Source of the DNA: Portulaca oleracea
Lineage: Eukaryota > Streptophyta > Magnoliopsida > Caryophyllales > Portulacaceae
NCBI GenBank assembly: GCA_029582165.1
Contig: CM055870.1
Span: forward strand, 16,866,332 to 16,930,331
Direction of reading: 5' to 3'
Length of the DNA: 64,000 bases
Shown: positions 9,921-21,462 of the stretch, one piece after another
Numbering within the stretch: the stretch's first letter is position 1
Layout: each line of letters opens with the position of its first letter
Position numbers and translations under genes: made by a program
The notes under the pieces: generated by a model
Database searches by the model: none
The model's input: only the letters and a program-made list of their open reading frames with translations
What the model was told of the DNA's origin: nothing

Positions 9921-11557
9921 TGTGGGACCCGGGAACATCCTCGTGGTATCCCTCGCGGTAAACGGCGAATCGAAAGGGGTGTCTTTTCTTTGAGAAGATT
10001 CGCTTGAATTTCCGTTTAAAATAAATTAAACTCATGTAATTCTTTTGATTTTATTAAGATTTAAGGATTTTAGTTAACCAGAAAATAAATAGAAAACAGC
10101 GAAAAAAGAAAGAAAGAAAAGAAGACAATAAACAGAGTGTCTCGGGACTGGGCTCGGGATGAGTTACTGTGGCAATAACTGCAAGTATTGTGAGTCAGTG
10201 GTCCCAAAAATATGCGTCCCGGACTTGGAAGTCAGATCCGAAGCTCGGGCCTCGGGATATGCTTCCGAGACAGAGAATAAGAAACTGAAAATAAAATCCT
10301 TTTTTTTTTAAATATAACTTTCCGAAACAGATAATAAAATACGAAAAGAAAATGAATAAAAGAGAAAATGAAGAAAAAAAAGGAAAAGGAAAGAAGGTTG
10401 AACCGAGACATCAATTTGGCATACCTAAGCGGTATTGCGGCAATGGTCGAGAACCTGCTTCAACCCGAGAGCCAAGTCCGAACCAGTGAGCCGGCATGCA
10501 TACCGCCAGGTATTGCGGTGGGCACTGATTCGGGCTTCCGGTTATTCACTCTAAAAAAATGAAAATAAAATTAAAAAAAATTTCTTTTACTCCGAAAGTA
10601 AATTTCTGGAATCCGAAAATAAAATAAATAAAACTCGAGAGGAAGAAATAAAAAGAAAAATAAAAAGGAAGAAGAGTCGCCAATTAATTTTTGAACGAGA
10701 ATTAATAAACTCAAAAGTTAAGACTCCACAAACCACGAACCATGAGATTCGGATCCGGGGGTAAGGTTACAGATTCGGGAATAAAAATTCCCAAATCCGC
10801 TCGTTCAACGAACGAACTTTACTAAACCGGTTAAAAAAAAGAAAGAAGAAGAGGAGGAGGAGAAGAGAGTAGAACGGAGTATCAATTAATGTAATTAGTG
10901 TTATTTAGTTACATACAAATGCAATGATAAACGAGAAATAAATTCAAGAAATAAAATAATTGAACAAGAACGTACCTTTATTCACAAGCAATCCATATTA
11001 TTTAGGTCGAGTTTAGGGTTAACTCAAATTACAAGATAATATGAATAAAGAAAGGATAGAGAAAGAGAAAGAAAACAAAAATGCCAATTAAGTGGATGCA
11101 AAAATGAGAGAAGTATAGAGGGAGAAGAGAAGATGAAATCACCAAGTGTCAATACGCCAGGGTAATTTCGGTGTAGGGTTGAAGTGAAAAAGGTTGGAGT
11201 ATTTATAGGTGAAATGAGGATAGGAATTTTAGGTCAAAAAATGGGGATAATACCGCCAAGTTTTATGGGCTTTTTGGGAGTCCAGCTGCTATGGCACGCA
11301 ACCCTAGGCAGGCGGAGGAGCCCTGGGTCGGGCAGAAACCGCCTAAGATACCTGGCGGTATGGGGGTCGGATCCGCCTGACCCAGGTCTGTTTCTGCGCC
11401 TTGGGCCGCGTGCAGAAATGGGTTTGGGCTGATTTTTGTTGGTTGAGTTTTTATTATTTTTTCGCATTTCACTTTGTTTGACATTTTTCTAAAATAAAAA
11501 TAAATATAAACATAAACAAAATTACAATAATTATGAGACACTTTTTGGGTGTCTACA
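9921..11557 (-). repeat. 3' LTR of the gag-only element
   Basis: TGTGGGACCC...GTCTACA, nearly identical to 19122-20777. The main difference is a block of some 40 bp around 10250, where this copy lacks one CCGCCAGGTAT palindrome present at 19455-19475. A TATA box, CTATAAATAC on the minus strand, lies at 11199-11208. Confidence 0.9.
11199..11208 (-). promoter_or_regulatory. LTR TATA box
   Basis: CTATAAATAC on the minus strand, conserved in the other LTR at 20425-20434. Confidence 0.6.
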
Positions 11558-11562
11558 GTTAG

Positions 11563-11570
11563 CCCCACTT
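11563..11570 (-). other. Polypurine tract of the gag-only element
   Basis: AAGTGGGG on the minus strand, a few bases before the 3' LTR. This is the position where plus-strand DNA priming is expected. Confidence 0.6.
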
Positions 11571-11634
11571 TGATCGAGTCTGAGTAAGACGATGATCAAA
11601 GTATAGCTTGGAGGTCTTCGATCTTTCTTGATGT

Positions 11635-11945
11635 AGTTCGGTCTCTCCCAATGTTGTTGAAATGTAGCTCAGTCTTTCCCGATGTCGTTGAAATGTAGCT
11701 CAGTCTTTCCCAATGTCGTTGAAATGTAGCTCAGTCTTTCCCGACGTCGTTGAAATGTAGCTCAGTCTCTCCCGATGTCGTTGAAATGCAGCTCAGTCTT
11801 TCCCGATGTCGTTGAAATGTAGTTCAGTCTTTCCCGATGTTGTTGAAATGTAGCTCAGTCTCTCCCGATGTCGTTGAAATGTAGCTCGGTCTTTCCCGAT
11901 GTCGTTGAAATGTAGCTCAATCTTTCCCGATGTCGCTCATTCTTT
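11635..11945. repeat. 31-bp minisatellite, about 10 copies
   Basis: A unit of the form TCGTTGAAATGTAGCTCAGT plus CTTTCCCGATG recurs every 31 bases, with small substitutions (CTTTCC/CTCTCC, GTCGTT/GTTGTT). It is noncoding and lies next to the 3' LTR. Confidence 0.85.
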
Positions 11946-12300
11946 TGTTGAAGATGATGCAAAATTGAATTGAAATTATTTTCTGAGTTATATAGAAATT
12001 ATATTTCCATATTTTCTCTTGAAAATAATATATATATATATATTTTTTGTTTTCATTTTTATTTATTATAAGAGTATTAAAACAAAAGAAGTTTTAAATT
12101 CTCCTCATAATAATTTCCCAGTCAATGCATGTTAGGCCGGTCAAGGGAGTATTTAATTGGGTTTTAAGATGGGTAGGTGGGACGTTGGAGAAGATGGGTG
12201 AATGGTCTTTAAAAAAAGGAGCACCCTTATCCATATACTTTCATCAACACTTCCATTCTCTACTTCCTCACTCACTCTTTCTCTCTCTAAAATCCCGAGT
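11946..12300. other. Noncoding 3' region of the gag-only element
   Basis: AT-rich sequence with a short TA run near 12030-12045. I see no gene in it. Confidence 0.5.
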
Positions 12301-14060
12301 AACCAGCCCCCACCGGGTGATCATACCGCCAGGTGTGGCATTTCAAGAGCCCCCACCTCGATTTTCGCGTCTCCTTGCCGTCGGTATACCTCAATTTTAC
12401 CCACTAGATCCGGGAACTTGACCGGAGCCATAGAATACCGCCAGGTATCCGTCTCCTTTTTACTGTTTTTTTCGGAGTTTAGATCTGAAATTTTTTGCCG
12501 GAACGGACACCATACCGCCAGGTATGGTCTAGGGTTCAGACCCGAGCTTGACCTACTGACTTGTCGAAATTTCGCTGAAATGGGCACCATACTCCAGGTA
12601 TGGTTTCGGGGTCAGACCCAAGCTTGACCCACTGTCTTGCCGAAATTCTGCTGAAATGGGCACCATACCGCCTGGTACGGTCTAGGATTCAAACCCAAGC
12701 TTGACCCACTGTCTTGCCGGAATTCTGCTGAAACGGATATCATACCGCCTAGTATTTGCTCATTTTTGAGTTTTCAGATTCGAATTTTTAAGCTGATTTT
12801 CGCTCGAGTCTCAGAATTTGAACTAGGAAAATTCGTCGGAACCCGGACCATACCTGGCGGTATAGTTCAGACTTGAGACGGACCCAGACTCGTTCTCGGG
12901 TTTCCTTTTGCGCGATCTGTGGGAGACCCATACCTGGCGGTATGGGCTCGGGTTCAGACCCGAGGCTGACTCGCTTCGGTTTTTGGGTCAGATTTCGTAC
13001 AACCCGGGGTAGCTCCCATGCTTGCTTGCATGGTTTCGGGTCTGGGTCTTGGTTCTAGTTCGGGAATTTTACTTTCTCCCGGGATTTTAAACCTCCCTTT
13101 TGTGTTCTGTAGTTTGTTTTTGGCAATGACGCAACCTTTGAAACCACGAGGTATCAGAATGAGCATGTGTGGCTTAGGAGATCGGAAGTCCCGGTAAGTC
13201 TTTCAAACTCAAATTTTTTGTATGGTCTTGGTATTCCATATGCATGCTTTATGCCAACCTTGTCATGTATTGAGGCCCAAAACTTTTTGTTGTTTTTTGT
13301 GTCGTCAAATTTTTAGAGTTTAACGTTGGGATTAACTAGTAATCCCAAGATTTTTCTCATAAAAATATGATGTCATGCCTCCAGGCATGCGCCTCTGTCC
13401 AGTTTTTCATACTTTTCTGTACAGTTTTTTTTTTTCAAATCCTTGTACAGTCAGGTTGTTATGCCTCCAGCAGGCATGCAGCTCTGTCCGTCGATGTCGA
13501 TTAGTCGATCCTTTCGTTATTCGGAACTGGCAAAGCTACCATGCTCGCGGTATGGTGCTCTGTCCGAAGTTTTTCTGCACAGTCCGAACAGATTTAAGTC
13601 TGGGCAGGCTGGCATGCCTCCAGGTATGGTGCTCTGTCCGGAGTTTTTCTGCACAGTCTTGATAGATTTAAGTCTGGGCAGGCTGGCATGCCTCCAGGTA
13701 TGGTGCTATGTTTGCTGAATTTTGTCCAGTTTTCTTTGTTTTTCTGCACTGCTTGGTCAGATTTGGGGTCTAGTCAGGTTGTCATGCCTCCAGGCTTGCA
13801 ACTCTGTCCAACCCATGATCGGTCAGCCGGATTTCAGTTGTTGCACGGAACCCTAGGTAGGATGTCATGCCTGCAGGCAGGCCGCTATGCCCGATGTTTT
13901 TTTTCGCATTGCCCAACCTTGAGTCCCCTCTGCCGAGCATACCGTCAGGTATTGCTCTGTGAAATCTTGCATTTTTTCTTCACATCGGGTCCATTTTTCT
14001 CTTGGTTCGGACCATACTTGGGGGTATGGTGTCTGATTGCAAGATCCAGATCTGACTTGT
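12300..14060. repeat. Two arrays of degenerate 75-80-bp units, each with a central palindrome
   Basis: From 12323 to 12945, units of 74-108 bp each carry a variant of CATACCGCCAGGTATG in either orientation (about 12325, 12433, 12511, 12585, 12662, 12742, 12848, 12930), usually inside a GGTTCAGACCC...AGCTTGACCC context. From 13375 to 14030 a second set carries GCATGCCTCCAGGTATGG-type palindromes (about 13378, 13460, 13542, 13612, 13687, 13785, 13866, 13940, 14010) with TTTTTCTGCACAGTC in between. Frames here are not conserved, so this is noncoding. Confidence 0.75.
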
Positions 14061-14089
14061 TCTTGGCAGTGTGGATCGGGTTTGTCTAA

Positions 14090-14360
14090 ATGCTCGAGTC
14101 TTCTCAGTTTAATTCAGAAATGAGTTATTTCCAAATTAATTATCGTGAACATTGTGAATTGAATTTTTAGAGTTTAACTCAGATAATGAATTATTTTCCA
14201 AATTATTTCTCATAAAAATTTGTGATCCGTTTTAGAGCTTAACTCGAAAATGAGCTAATTCTCATAAAAATTTAACTCGGAAATGAGCTAATTCTCATAA
14301 AAATTTGTGATCCGAATTTTTAGAGCTTAATTTGGAAAATGAGTAAATTCTCGTAAAGCT
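14090..14360. repeat. Short AT-rich degenerate repeat
   Basis: The phrase AACTCGGAAATGAGCTAATT followed by CTCATAAAAATTTGTGATCC recurs about four times with changes. It is noncoding. Confidence 0.55.
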
Positions 14361-16948
14361 CGAATTATCTCTTCATCGGCAGCGTCCTTTGAGCTTCTAT
14401 CAATATGTCCGAAGGCGATTAAGACTCCAAGTGAGCTTGCTTGATTTCTAATTACCATAGCTGCATTTCTTATAATGTTCGGGCGGGAGATAAAAGAATG
14501 CAAATGCGGTCTTATGTATGCTATGCTACATGAAATATGTGAGAATAAAAAATATACAACTCTATTAAGCATTTTATACTATAAGACTCTTTACGCATGA
14601 TTTTTATGCAGTCCTAATTCTAATGCATGATGTGACTCTTTTTTATTTTTCTGTACCGTTTTTTTATTTATGCAATGCATGTGACTTTTTTTTATTTGAC
14701 TCGAGAAAAAAAAGGAAAAAAATAAATAAAAACTAAAAAAGACTAACATGACTCAAAATGAAAATGAAAAACGAATTAATGTGACTCAAAATGCAAACTA
14801 ATGCGACTTAAAATGAAAAATGCACATGACCTAAAAAAAATGCACATTGATTTGCTGCATGTATGCGATATGAACAGCCCCCACTTTCCCGAGGAAAGAA
14901 GAAAAAAAGAAAAGTAAATAAAAAAACTCTAAATGTCAAGAGTGATTTCGAAGTGAATTTCAGGACAAGACAAAAATAGTGAAAATGATGGGTTCTTCTT
15001 CTCGAATTGCCTCGCAAGTTGCCATGATGCTGATATTGAGTGATGAGCGAGCCCCAAGTTGGAATGCTGCAAAAGACGATATTAATGGAAGACTCGGTCT
15101 GCTTAAGCTGCATGTTGGGATAGTCAGGATGCTCGACCTTGATGTCATGGTTAGGAATCCCAAGCACTAAGAAGGATCAAGCGACAAGTCATCTTGATTT
15201 CTCTTGCCTTTTCTCTATTCTTCTTGGTTCTTTTAGGTAGGAACATGTAAGCACCAAGCCCCCAGTGTCAGTGAACAAGCGTCTTTAGGTGAGTCAGAAT
15301 GATTGACCTAGGTGGGTGTTGTCTTCAAGTAACCCTTATTTTGATGCAGTTGGCTTCTTGTTATGCTAAAAGAGTTATCCCTCACTCAGGTATTTTGAAA
15401 GCAAGGATTGACTAACGAATCTCATGCATACACTAATGACCAAATCAGAAGAGCTCTCAGGGTAGGGACAATGGATGATAGATTATGGAAAAGATAGGAA
15501 TGATTGTATAGAAAGCATGTTTGTGAGTGGTTAGGCCCCAATGGTGCGCAAGACGTGGCTATGGAAGGTTAGGTGAGAGTAGTGATCAGATGAATGGATG
15601 GGTAGTTTGATGGACAAAGGTTCGAACTGATGGAGGTGGACGAGATGGTTTATGGATAAAGGACCATGTCTCATGGGTTTATCTCGTAAGGGAAGAGATG
15701 GTCAAATGGCCATGGTTTGATGGATTTAGGTATGAAGGGAGATCCAAGTCTGATGGGAAAATGTAGGTGTGCTTTGGTGAAAGAAATCTGACAACTTGTC
15801 AGTGTCATTAGAGACCAAGGTTTTCTCTCTTTTTGCCTAGCTCGCCTGGTGGGGTTTTCGAGCTAGCACTCTTTATTCTATCTCTCAAAGACCAAAAGAT
15901 TTGATGAAGGATTTTCTCTAAAGTGAATTGCAGCGACTGGGCCTCAAAGAGGTTCTCCTACGTATCCATTGTGGAATCAGGCCAGTTGTAGTTCAACAGG
16001 TGCAACATTGATTGATGCCTCAAGAAGGACTTTGAGATGGGTCGAAAGTTTAATGGGAAGGACAGGTGTGAAGGTTTGACGGGAAGGTTTTGGGATTTGT
16101 GCAAGTGACCAATGTAAATCGACGATTGCCTCTTATTGTTGCTTTCTTCTTTCTCTTTTTTTGTATTTTTTTTGTATTTTTTGTATTTTTTTTTGAACTC
16201 GACAACCCAATCTATATTTCTCTTTTCCATGATATTTGTCACCCGCAACACATTAGTCGGCTTAAAATGGATTTAGGGATGAGATGGTCATAAAATGAAT
16301 GACCGAGTTCATGATGGTGGTTAAGAAGATGGTGTGAGAAGGTAATAATGTACGTAAAGCGGCTAGGTGAGAATGAAGGTGGTGATGATGTAGGTGGTAG
16401 AGGGTGGAAACCTTCTATCATAGGCATGTCCTTTTAAGCTGCATAATTTATTTGATAGTGAGATTCACTTTGAGAGACTATTGGTCGCTTTGGATCCTCT
16501 CCTTTTGCCTAACCTGTTGGATGAGGGTTCAGGTTAGCTTCTCTCATCTTAATTTTCACTCATTTACCTCTCCTTTTGCCCCAACTTGTTAGATGAGCAT
16601 TCGAGTTGGCCTCTCTTTATTTATTTATCTCTCCTTTTGCCTAACCTCGCTTTGAAGGTGAAGTTAGCCTCTCTTCTCTCTATTAACCTTAGACTCAGGG
16701 TAGGGCAAAAAAGAATAGAGAAAATGTGATAGAGATATGAGATGAAGTGAAGGATGTGAGAGGATGGATGTTCCAGACTTGGATGATCATATAGGTGAGT
16801 GAGCTCTTCAATTCAAATCAGGAATGCAAGCACAAGATTCTTTCCTTAGCAATTTAGAAGCAAATGAAGGGTCAGGGAAGACAAGAGTCATAATCATGAA
16901 AGGTTTCATCTTTATTGAATGCAACTAAGATGAATACATAAAAAGAAA
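14361..16948. other. Long noncoding stretch of the gag-only element
   Basis: I find no protein motif on either strand. Local features are a purine-rich patch at 14700-14770, a degenerate repeat of CTCTCCTTTTGCCTAACCT at about 16495-16650 (three times), and several GATGG-rich stretches. The open frames are short and unconserved. Confidence 0.5.
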
Positions 16949-18048
16949 CTACTTGGGATATCCCAACTGATTCTGAAAATGAGGATATGAAAAGAAAAGA
17001 CGCAACATGAGGGGATCTCCCAATTGATCCTTGCAGATTAGGGTTTTGGAAAGACCCTGTTTGACTTGGTAGTAGGCCACGTTCTCTACTCTGCGATTGG
17101 TAGTGATAGCTTCCCAGATTAGAGCATTTCTTCTATCTTGACCTCTACTATTAACCCCAGCTTCTTTAGAGTTGAAAAGTCTGGGATTAATTGGCATTCC
17201 ATCATGTTTGCATACGTTGGTTTCAGTCCTTGTATGAAAATTTGGATCTGATAATCCATGGTTACCTTGTCGGTCATTAAAGCTTTTTGGGCACTCCAGC
17301 GTTTGAAGTAATTCATGAATGATTCACCCTCGCCCTGTTTAATTGCGGCCATATCGCTCATGGTTACATCGGCATCTTGACTAGCCGCATATTGTTGGAT
17401 GAATGCTTTGTAAGTGGACTCCCAATCTTCCTGGACATCGACTGGTAAGGTGTAGTACCATTTTAAGACCTCGTCGCTTAAGGTCCAAGGAAAAACATGA
17501 GCATATAAACTGCGGTCTACTTCCTTTAAGGTCATCATACGTGAAAAACTACGCACATGATGAGTGGGGTTCTCCATGGCTTTAAATTTCTTCTAGGGAA
17601 AGGAGAATTTGTCAAGAAGCTTGGCCTGAGGAGCAGTTGGTAAGCCAATGTCCAAGAAATATTCCCTGGATTGAGGGATTCGCTTCAGCATGTTCTGTAG
17701 GTTATCGACCCTGTTGTCCTGAAATGGCGCAAGTTGCTCATCTCGGGGCACAATCTTTTCAGTGTGCACACTTCTATCATCATCCTCTGGGTCCTGCCCT
17801 ATGCCCAGTCTGTCACTGATTATCTTAATGGCATGGACGACCCCTTCTATCCTACGATCCTGTTGGTTGGATCGTGTTTCTATTAAAGTACGGATGTCCC
17901 TCACCACATCAGAAAGGTCCGCAGCAGTGACGGGTTGTCCCCCAGCTTCTTCTTCAGCCATGAAGTTGGAAAGGATGGACACAGTATCGCTTGTTGTCAA
18001 GAAAGTTTGAGAAGGAATGTCGGAATCAGTATCAAGGACGACAGGCAA
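16949..18048 (-). pseudogene. Gag of the Tat-like gag-only element, with internal stop and frameshift
   Basis: The minus-strand frame from 18048 begins MPVVLDTDSDIPSQTF, an acidic N-terminal region, and runs to KFSFP, where a TAG (17592-17590) interrupts it. The same frame continues as MENPTHHVRSFSRMM...WYYTLPVDVQEDWESTYKAF...GEGESFMNYFKRW...IFIQGLKPTY. This is the retrotransposon gag core (capsid) as in Tat/Ogre-type elements. A frameshift near 17120-17190 moves the C terminus to the frame ending at 16949. No zinc knuckle or protease follows. It would assemble particles if intact. The single TAG leaves the two halves otherwise well preserved. Confidence 0.78.
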
Positions 18049-19100
18049 GCCTATGCTTGGTGGTGTGAAGAGGATTGGTGAGATACTTGATAACCTTTGA
18101 GATCCGACTCTAGCCTAGGACTTAATTCTTTGCTGTTTGGATCCTATTTTTCCTGTATGGAAACTATAATCCTCAAAATTAACCCTGACATTGATCTACC
18201 CAAAGACCTAGCGACCTATATGGGATAACCTAATGTAAACAATGCCTACACGATGAATGGTTTTTATTTTTTTGATATGGATTCACCCAACATTGGGCTT
18301 GCATGAAGACCTCTAACCTAATATGAAATTATGTACATGGAAAAGAGAAGATCCATCGGGTCGTCATAAGATCGAGTCAACATTAAAGATTTAATGAACT
18401 CATATTCGAATAACGGCTGGATAGACGCTTTATAGGCCCCAAATACAACCAAGGGTTGGACAAAATCAAGCTAAGATCTTGGGCTTAATCAAGCCTCTTT
18501 GATTTGGGCCCTAAAGAGACCTCTAGGTCTTCTTTAACTTTTGTTTGATTATTACCCAAACTAAAGCAGTATTTGGGGGGAAAACCATGGGACCGACTCT
18601 TTGGAAAAAAAGAAAAACATGTAGCACATAATTTACACATATCACAATAAGAAACCACATAGCATACAAAATGGGTAATGCACCTAACCAAGGTTCTATA
18701 TTCACGGGTTTAAGGTCGGATACCTAAAACTAACATACTCATGTCTCACAAATTCTATGGAGTTCATAGTAGCGTGACCCGTGTGTTTCTCGCAAAATTA
18801 AAGAGAAAATGTAAATTCATAATCCCAAAAATTTTGGAGTGCTTCATGAGTGGGAAAGTAATTTGCGATCTTCTCGAAATGTGGGCTTCATTCCTTGAAT
18901 CCGGAAATATACTTTACCCAAAGGGGAAAAAGGGTAAACCTAGACGGTACCTTTGGGTTCATCCCGATTTATTAAAAACCGAGATGGAGGTCCGTATGCA
19001 CGATGCCTAACTAAATAATAAAAATTACAAGAATTCATTTCTCTTTTTCTACTCAAAAATTTAAAAAACCGGTTTTTCAAGTTTTACCCTCTTAAAGTAA
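18049..19100 (-). other. 5' leader of the gag-only element
   Basis: About 1.05 kb between PBS and gag start, without coding signals. Long leaders are usual for Tat-type elements. Confidence 0.5.
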
Positions 19101-19119
19101 GTCCCCAGTGGAGTCGCCA
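19101..19119 (-). other. Primer-binding site of the gag-only element
   Basis: TGGCGACTCCACTGGGGAC on the minus strand, two bases from the LTR. It starts with TGG as PBSs do. I suspect tRNA-Arg from Tat/Ogre precedent but cannot confirm it. Confidence 0.6.
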
Positions 19120-19121
19120 TT

Positions 19122-20777
19122 TGTGGGACCCGGGAAAATCCCCGTGGTATTCCTCGCGGTAAACGGCGAGTCGAAAGGGGTGTCTTTTCTTTGAGAAGAT
19201 TCGCTTGAATTTCCGTTTAAAATAAATTAAAGTCATGTATTTCTTTTGATTTTATTAAGATTTAAGGATTTTAGTTAACCAGAAAATAAATAGAAAACAA
19301 CGAAAAAAAAGAAAGAAAATAAGACGATAAACAGAGTGTCTCGGGACTAGGCTCGGGATGAGTTACTGTAGCAATACCTGCAAATATTGTGAGTCAGTGG
19401 TCCCAAAAAAAAGCGTCCCGGACCTGGAAGTCAGATCTGAGGCTCGGGACTAGCCAGAATACCGCCAGGTATTCGGTCAGTCCCAGCCTCGGGATCTGCA
19501 TCCGAGACGGAGAACAAGAAACTGAAAATAAAATCTTTTTTTTAAAAAAAAACTTTCCGAAACAGAAAATAAAATAAGAAAAGAAAATGAAGAAAAAAAA
19601 AGGAAAAAGAAAGAAGGTCGAACCCGAGACACTAGGCTGGCATACCTGGCGGTATTGCACCCAGTCGGAGTCCGGGAACCTGTTTCTGAACCCGAGAGCC
19701 AGGTCCGAACCAGTGAATCGGCATGCATACCGCCAGGTATTGCGCCGGGCACTGATTCGGGCTTCCGATTATTCACTCTAAAAAAATAAAATAAAATAAA
19801 AAATTTCTTTTACTCCGAAAGTAAATTTCTGGAATCCGAAAATAAAATAAATAAAAATCGAGAGGAAGAAATAAAAAGAAAAAGAAAAAGAAAGAAGAGT
19901 CGCCAACTAATTTTTGAACGAGAATTAATAAACTCAAAAGTTAAGACTCCACAAACCACGAACCATGAGATTCGGATCCGGGGGTAAGGTTACGGATTCG
20001 GGAATAAAAATTCTCAAATCCGCCCGTTCAACGAACGGACTTTACTAAACCGGTTAAGAAAAAGAAAGAAGAAGAGGAGGAGGAGGAGAAGACAGTAGAA
20101 CAGAGTATCAATTAATGTAATTAGTGTTATTTAGTTACATACAAATGCAATGATAAACGAGAAATAAATTCAAGAAATAAAAGAATTGAACAAGAACGTA
20201 CCTTTATTCACAAGCAATCCATATTATTTAGGTCGAGTTTAGGGTTAACTCAAATTACAAGATAATATGAATAAAGAAAGGATAGAGAAAGAGAAAGAAA
20301 ACAAAAATGCCAATTAAGTGGATGCAAAAATGAGAGAAGTATAGAGGGAGAAGAGAAGATGAAATCACCAAGTGTCAATACGCCAGGGTAATTTCGGTGT
20401 AGGGTTGAAGTGAAAAAGGTTGGAGTATTTATAGGTGAGATGAGGGTAGGAATTTTAGGTCAAAAAATGGGGATAATACCGCCAAGTATTATGGGCTTTC
20501 TGGGAGTCCGGCTACTATGGCACGCAACCACAGGCGGCGGAGGCGCTGGTGGGCGTAACCCGCCCTTGATGCTGGCGGTATGGGGTCGAATCCTTGACCT
20601 GTGTGTGTGTTTCTGTGCCTTGGGTCGTGTGTGGAAATGGGTTCGGGCTGATTTTTGTTGTTTGGGTTTTTATTATTTTTTTCGCATTTCACTTTGTTTG
20701 GCATTTTTCTAAAATAAAAATAAATATAAACATAAACAAAATTACAATAATTATGAGACACTTTTTGGATGTCTACA
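19122..20777 (-). repeat. 5' LTR of the gag-only element
   Basis: TGTGGGACCC...GTCTACA. It contains several ATACCGCCAGGTAT-type palindromes (19459, 19638 inverted, 19727, 20476, 20570) and the TATA box at 20425-20434. It is near identical to the other LTR apart from one indel and scattered changes, so the insertion is fairly young. Confidence 0.9.
20425..20434 (-). promoter_or_regulatory. LTR TATA box
   Basis: CTATAAATAC on the minus strand, about 350 bases from the LTR start. It would drive element transcription towards gag. Confidence 0.6.
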
Positions 20778-20782
20778 CCGAT
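20778..20782. repeat. Right TSD (CCGAT) of the gag-only element
   Basis: Second copy of CCGAT, directly after GTCTACA. The Athila gag resumes here. Confidence 0.9.
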
Positions 20783-21329
20783 CGAATCCTTTGCGCATCC
20801 ACCTGGGGGTAGAACCGATTGAGGAAGTCATTATACAAGGCATCCCATGTGTCGTATGTGTTTGGAGCACAGTTATCCAGCCAGCTCTTGGTTCGGTCCG
20901 CGAGAGAGAATGGGAAATACTTGAGCTTAGGTACTCATCACTAACGTCAGGCATCCGAACCATACCGACCCTTTGGAGAAATTGGTTCACATGTTTGACG
21001 GGGTTTTCCATGTTTGAGCCTCGATATTGGTTTTGTTCAATGAGGTTCAAGAAACCGGGCTTGAAGTCAAAGACAACCCCATCGGCAAGGTCGAGAAGTG
21101 TAATAGCGGAGCCTCCCATGCCCGGGGTGGGCGTTGTGTATGAGAGGAGGGTACGGGGTGGTGGTTGAGCGTCCGCCATTTGTCGAGGTCGAGGTCGCGG
21201 TTGTTGTCGTTGGCGACGATGCCTTCGGGTAGTGGCGTTTGCTTGACGTGCGACCGCTTCGATCTCCGGATTTATTGGAAGAAGGGGAGATTGATTTTGA
21301 ATCCGCTGGGATTGCCTGGACATACACAA
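20783..21329 (-). pseudogene. Gag, N-terminal part, of the Athila-like element
   Basis: The frame from 21329 has a basic Arg/Gln-rich start, then MADAQPPPRTLL, FDFKPGFLNLIEQNQYRG, MENPVKHVNQFLQ and a VRMPDVSDEYL block, the gag capsid opening as in Athila. A frameshift near 20940 moves the continuation to another frame (WLDNCAPNTYDTWDALYNDF-like). At 20783 the sequence is cut by the nested element and resumes at 9915. The PBS lies 110 bases upstream. Confidence 0.75.
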
Positions 21330-21440
21330 AACTCAAGCAAACATCGTAAGTCCGCCTTAGGACTCTACGACACGTCACAACACAACACGCAAGGTACCTT
21401 AAGCTAAACTCTTAAACTAAATGCAAGGAATTTGAGGCGC

Positions 21441-21462
21441 TAGCTCCCCGGCAACGGCGCCA
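21441..21462 (-). other. Primer-binding site (tRNA-Asp type) of the Athila-like element
   Basis: TGGCGCCGTTGCCGGGGAGC on the minus strand, two bases from the LTR end. Athila elements are known to prime with tRNA-Asp and carry this motif. Confidence 0.8.

Larger units (their letters stand above)
9921..20777 (-). mobile_element. Gag-only (TR-GAG-like) LTR retrotransposon of Tat-like type, full length
   Basis: It has LTRs of 1637 and 1656 bp that begin TGTGGGACCC and end GTCTACA, and a perfect 5-bp TSD. The PBS (TGGCGACTCCACTGGGGAC, two bases inside the right LTR) and the purine tract (AAGTGGGG, next to the left LTR) both place the element on the minus strand. The internal region of 7.56 kb encodes a gag (18048-16949) and nothing recognisable as protease, RT or integrase. 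The rest is long noncoding sequence with minisatellites and reiterated palindromes. By known plant patterns this matches a non-autonomous gag-bearing element that would borrow pol from a partner. Confidence 0.88.

Noticed and set aside
11635..11945. CRISPR-like array
   Set aside because: Units abut without unique spacers, and the host is a plant. It is a minisatellite.
14808..15167. 119-codon minus-strand frame in the gag-only element
   Set aside because: No motif, low-complexity Phe run, inside a long noncoding 3' region.
17590..17592. Programmed stop-codon readthrough in the gag-only element
   Set aside because: The TAG lies in the middle of gag, not at a gag-pol border, and pol is absent; a simple nonsense mutation is more likely.
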